A stretch of DNA of 64,000 bases, from positions 1-64,000 of the forward strand of contig JAUYSM010000105.1 in the NCBI GenBank assembly GCA_030696315.1. Reading direction: 5' to 3'. This DNA is from Pseudohongiella sp. Lineage in GTDB: Bacteria; Pseudomonadota; Gammaproteobacteria; Pseudomonadales; Pseudohongiellaceae. Both the position numbers and the translations under genes were made by a program. A model generated the notes under the pieces. The model worked only from the letters and a program-made list of their open reading frames with translations. It did no database searches and was not told where the DNA came from. Positions within the stretch are counted from its first letter, which is position 1; each line of letters starts with the position of its first letter. Positions 63,668 to 64,000 of the stretch are shown piece after piece.

Positions 63668-64000
63668 GTGAAAGACAACAGACCTATAAATCTCGATTTT
63701 AAAACCCTGCGTCTTCCCTTACCTGCAATCACATCAATTTTGCACCGAATTTCGGGCGTCATTATTTTTGGTGGCGTTTTTGTTCTGCTGTGGTTGCTGT
63801 CCTCGTCCTTGGAATCAGAGGCGGGATTCCAGGATGTTCAGGCGTGGCTGGCGATGCCGCTGGTCAAATTTGTCGTCTGGGCTATCCTTGCCGGCCTTCT
63901 GTATCACCTGATCGCTGGAGTCAAACATCTGGTGATGGATCTCGGGATTGGTGAAACTCTGGAGGGAGCCAATACAGGTGCGAAGCTTGTAGTTGTGGTT
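63668..64000 (+). CDS. sdhC: Succinate dehydrogenase cytochrome b556 subunit (partial)
   Basis: Membrane anchor and haem b-binding subunit of complex II. 111 codons are visible and the window ends inside the gene. Starts at GTG 63668 (KDNRPINLDF); no ATG is available nearby and the ribosome-binding site is weak (GGCGA). Conserved SILHRISGVIIFGG near 24-37 and YHLIAGVKHLVMDLG, which contains the haem-ligand His. Two hydrophobic segments are complete. Divergent from gltA, as is usual for gltA-sdhCDAB loci. Confidence 0.9.
   Translation, partial: MKDNRPINLDFKTLRLPLPAITSILHRISGVIIFGGVFVLLWLLSSSLESEAGFQDVQAWLAMPLVKFVVWAILAGLLYHLIAGVKHLVMDLGIGETLEGANTGAKLVVVV

Overview
The window is ordinary chromosomal DNA of a gammaproteobacterium, probably marine. 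Gene content (tig-clpPX-lon-hupB-ppiD, gloB-yafS-rnhA-dnaQ, ffs-dnaX-ybaB-recR-rnd, gltA divergent from sdhC) and protein resemblance point to the Pseudomonas/Cellvibrio/OM-clade side of the class. Two Na+/H+ antiporters (NhaA, NhaB) and periplasmic PQQ dehydrogenases fit a saltwater heterotroph. Genus assignment is not possible by eye. No prophage, insertion sequence, CRISPR array or rRNA was seen.

Layout. 1-4.7 kb: flap-type exonuclease, pdxB, alaA (opposite strand), msrB and an outer-membrane-like protein. 4.7-7.9 kb is the most accessory-looking block: a Gly-rich membrane protein and a DUF6502 protein on the minus strand, divergent from a degenerate alpha/beta hydrolase, with two 17-bp palindromes 52 bp apart in the shared promoter, then a DUF6316 protein. 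8.2-16.7 kb: protein quality control (tig, clpP, clpX, lon, hupB, ppiD), with a sigma32-like site before lon. 16.8-20.7 kb: nhaA, nhaB, uspE. 20.7-28.6 kb: mltD, gloB, yafS-like methyltransferase, rnhA, dnaQ, nudC, sohB, acuI. 28.6-37.9 kb: sulfite reductase with DUF934, a 43-residue membrane protein, DUF2970, metH, nfuA, dimeric dUTPase and two unknowns.

38-45 kb: tRNA-Glu with tandem promoters, a YadG/YadH-type ABC exporter, queF, tRNA-Ser, then two adjacent paralogous PQQ dehydrogenases. 45-52 kb: 4.5S RNA, dnaX (with an A10 slippery run plus stem-loop), ybaB, recR, rnd, ycgN, a membrane protein, and a MoxR ATPase/VWA pair. 52-62 kb: fadD, hrpA, mlaA, terB, dusA, gltX, tRNA-Ala. 62-64 kb: gltA (minus) divergent from sdhC, which runs off the window and is preceded by a structured leader of about 190 nt.

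Most genes are housekeeping. The points most worth a second look are the DUF6502 locus with its paired operators, the probable programmed frameshift in dnaX, the tandem PQQ dehydrogenases beside tRNA-Ser, the sdh leader, and an MlaA homologue with a poor lipobox.
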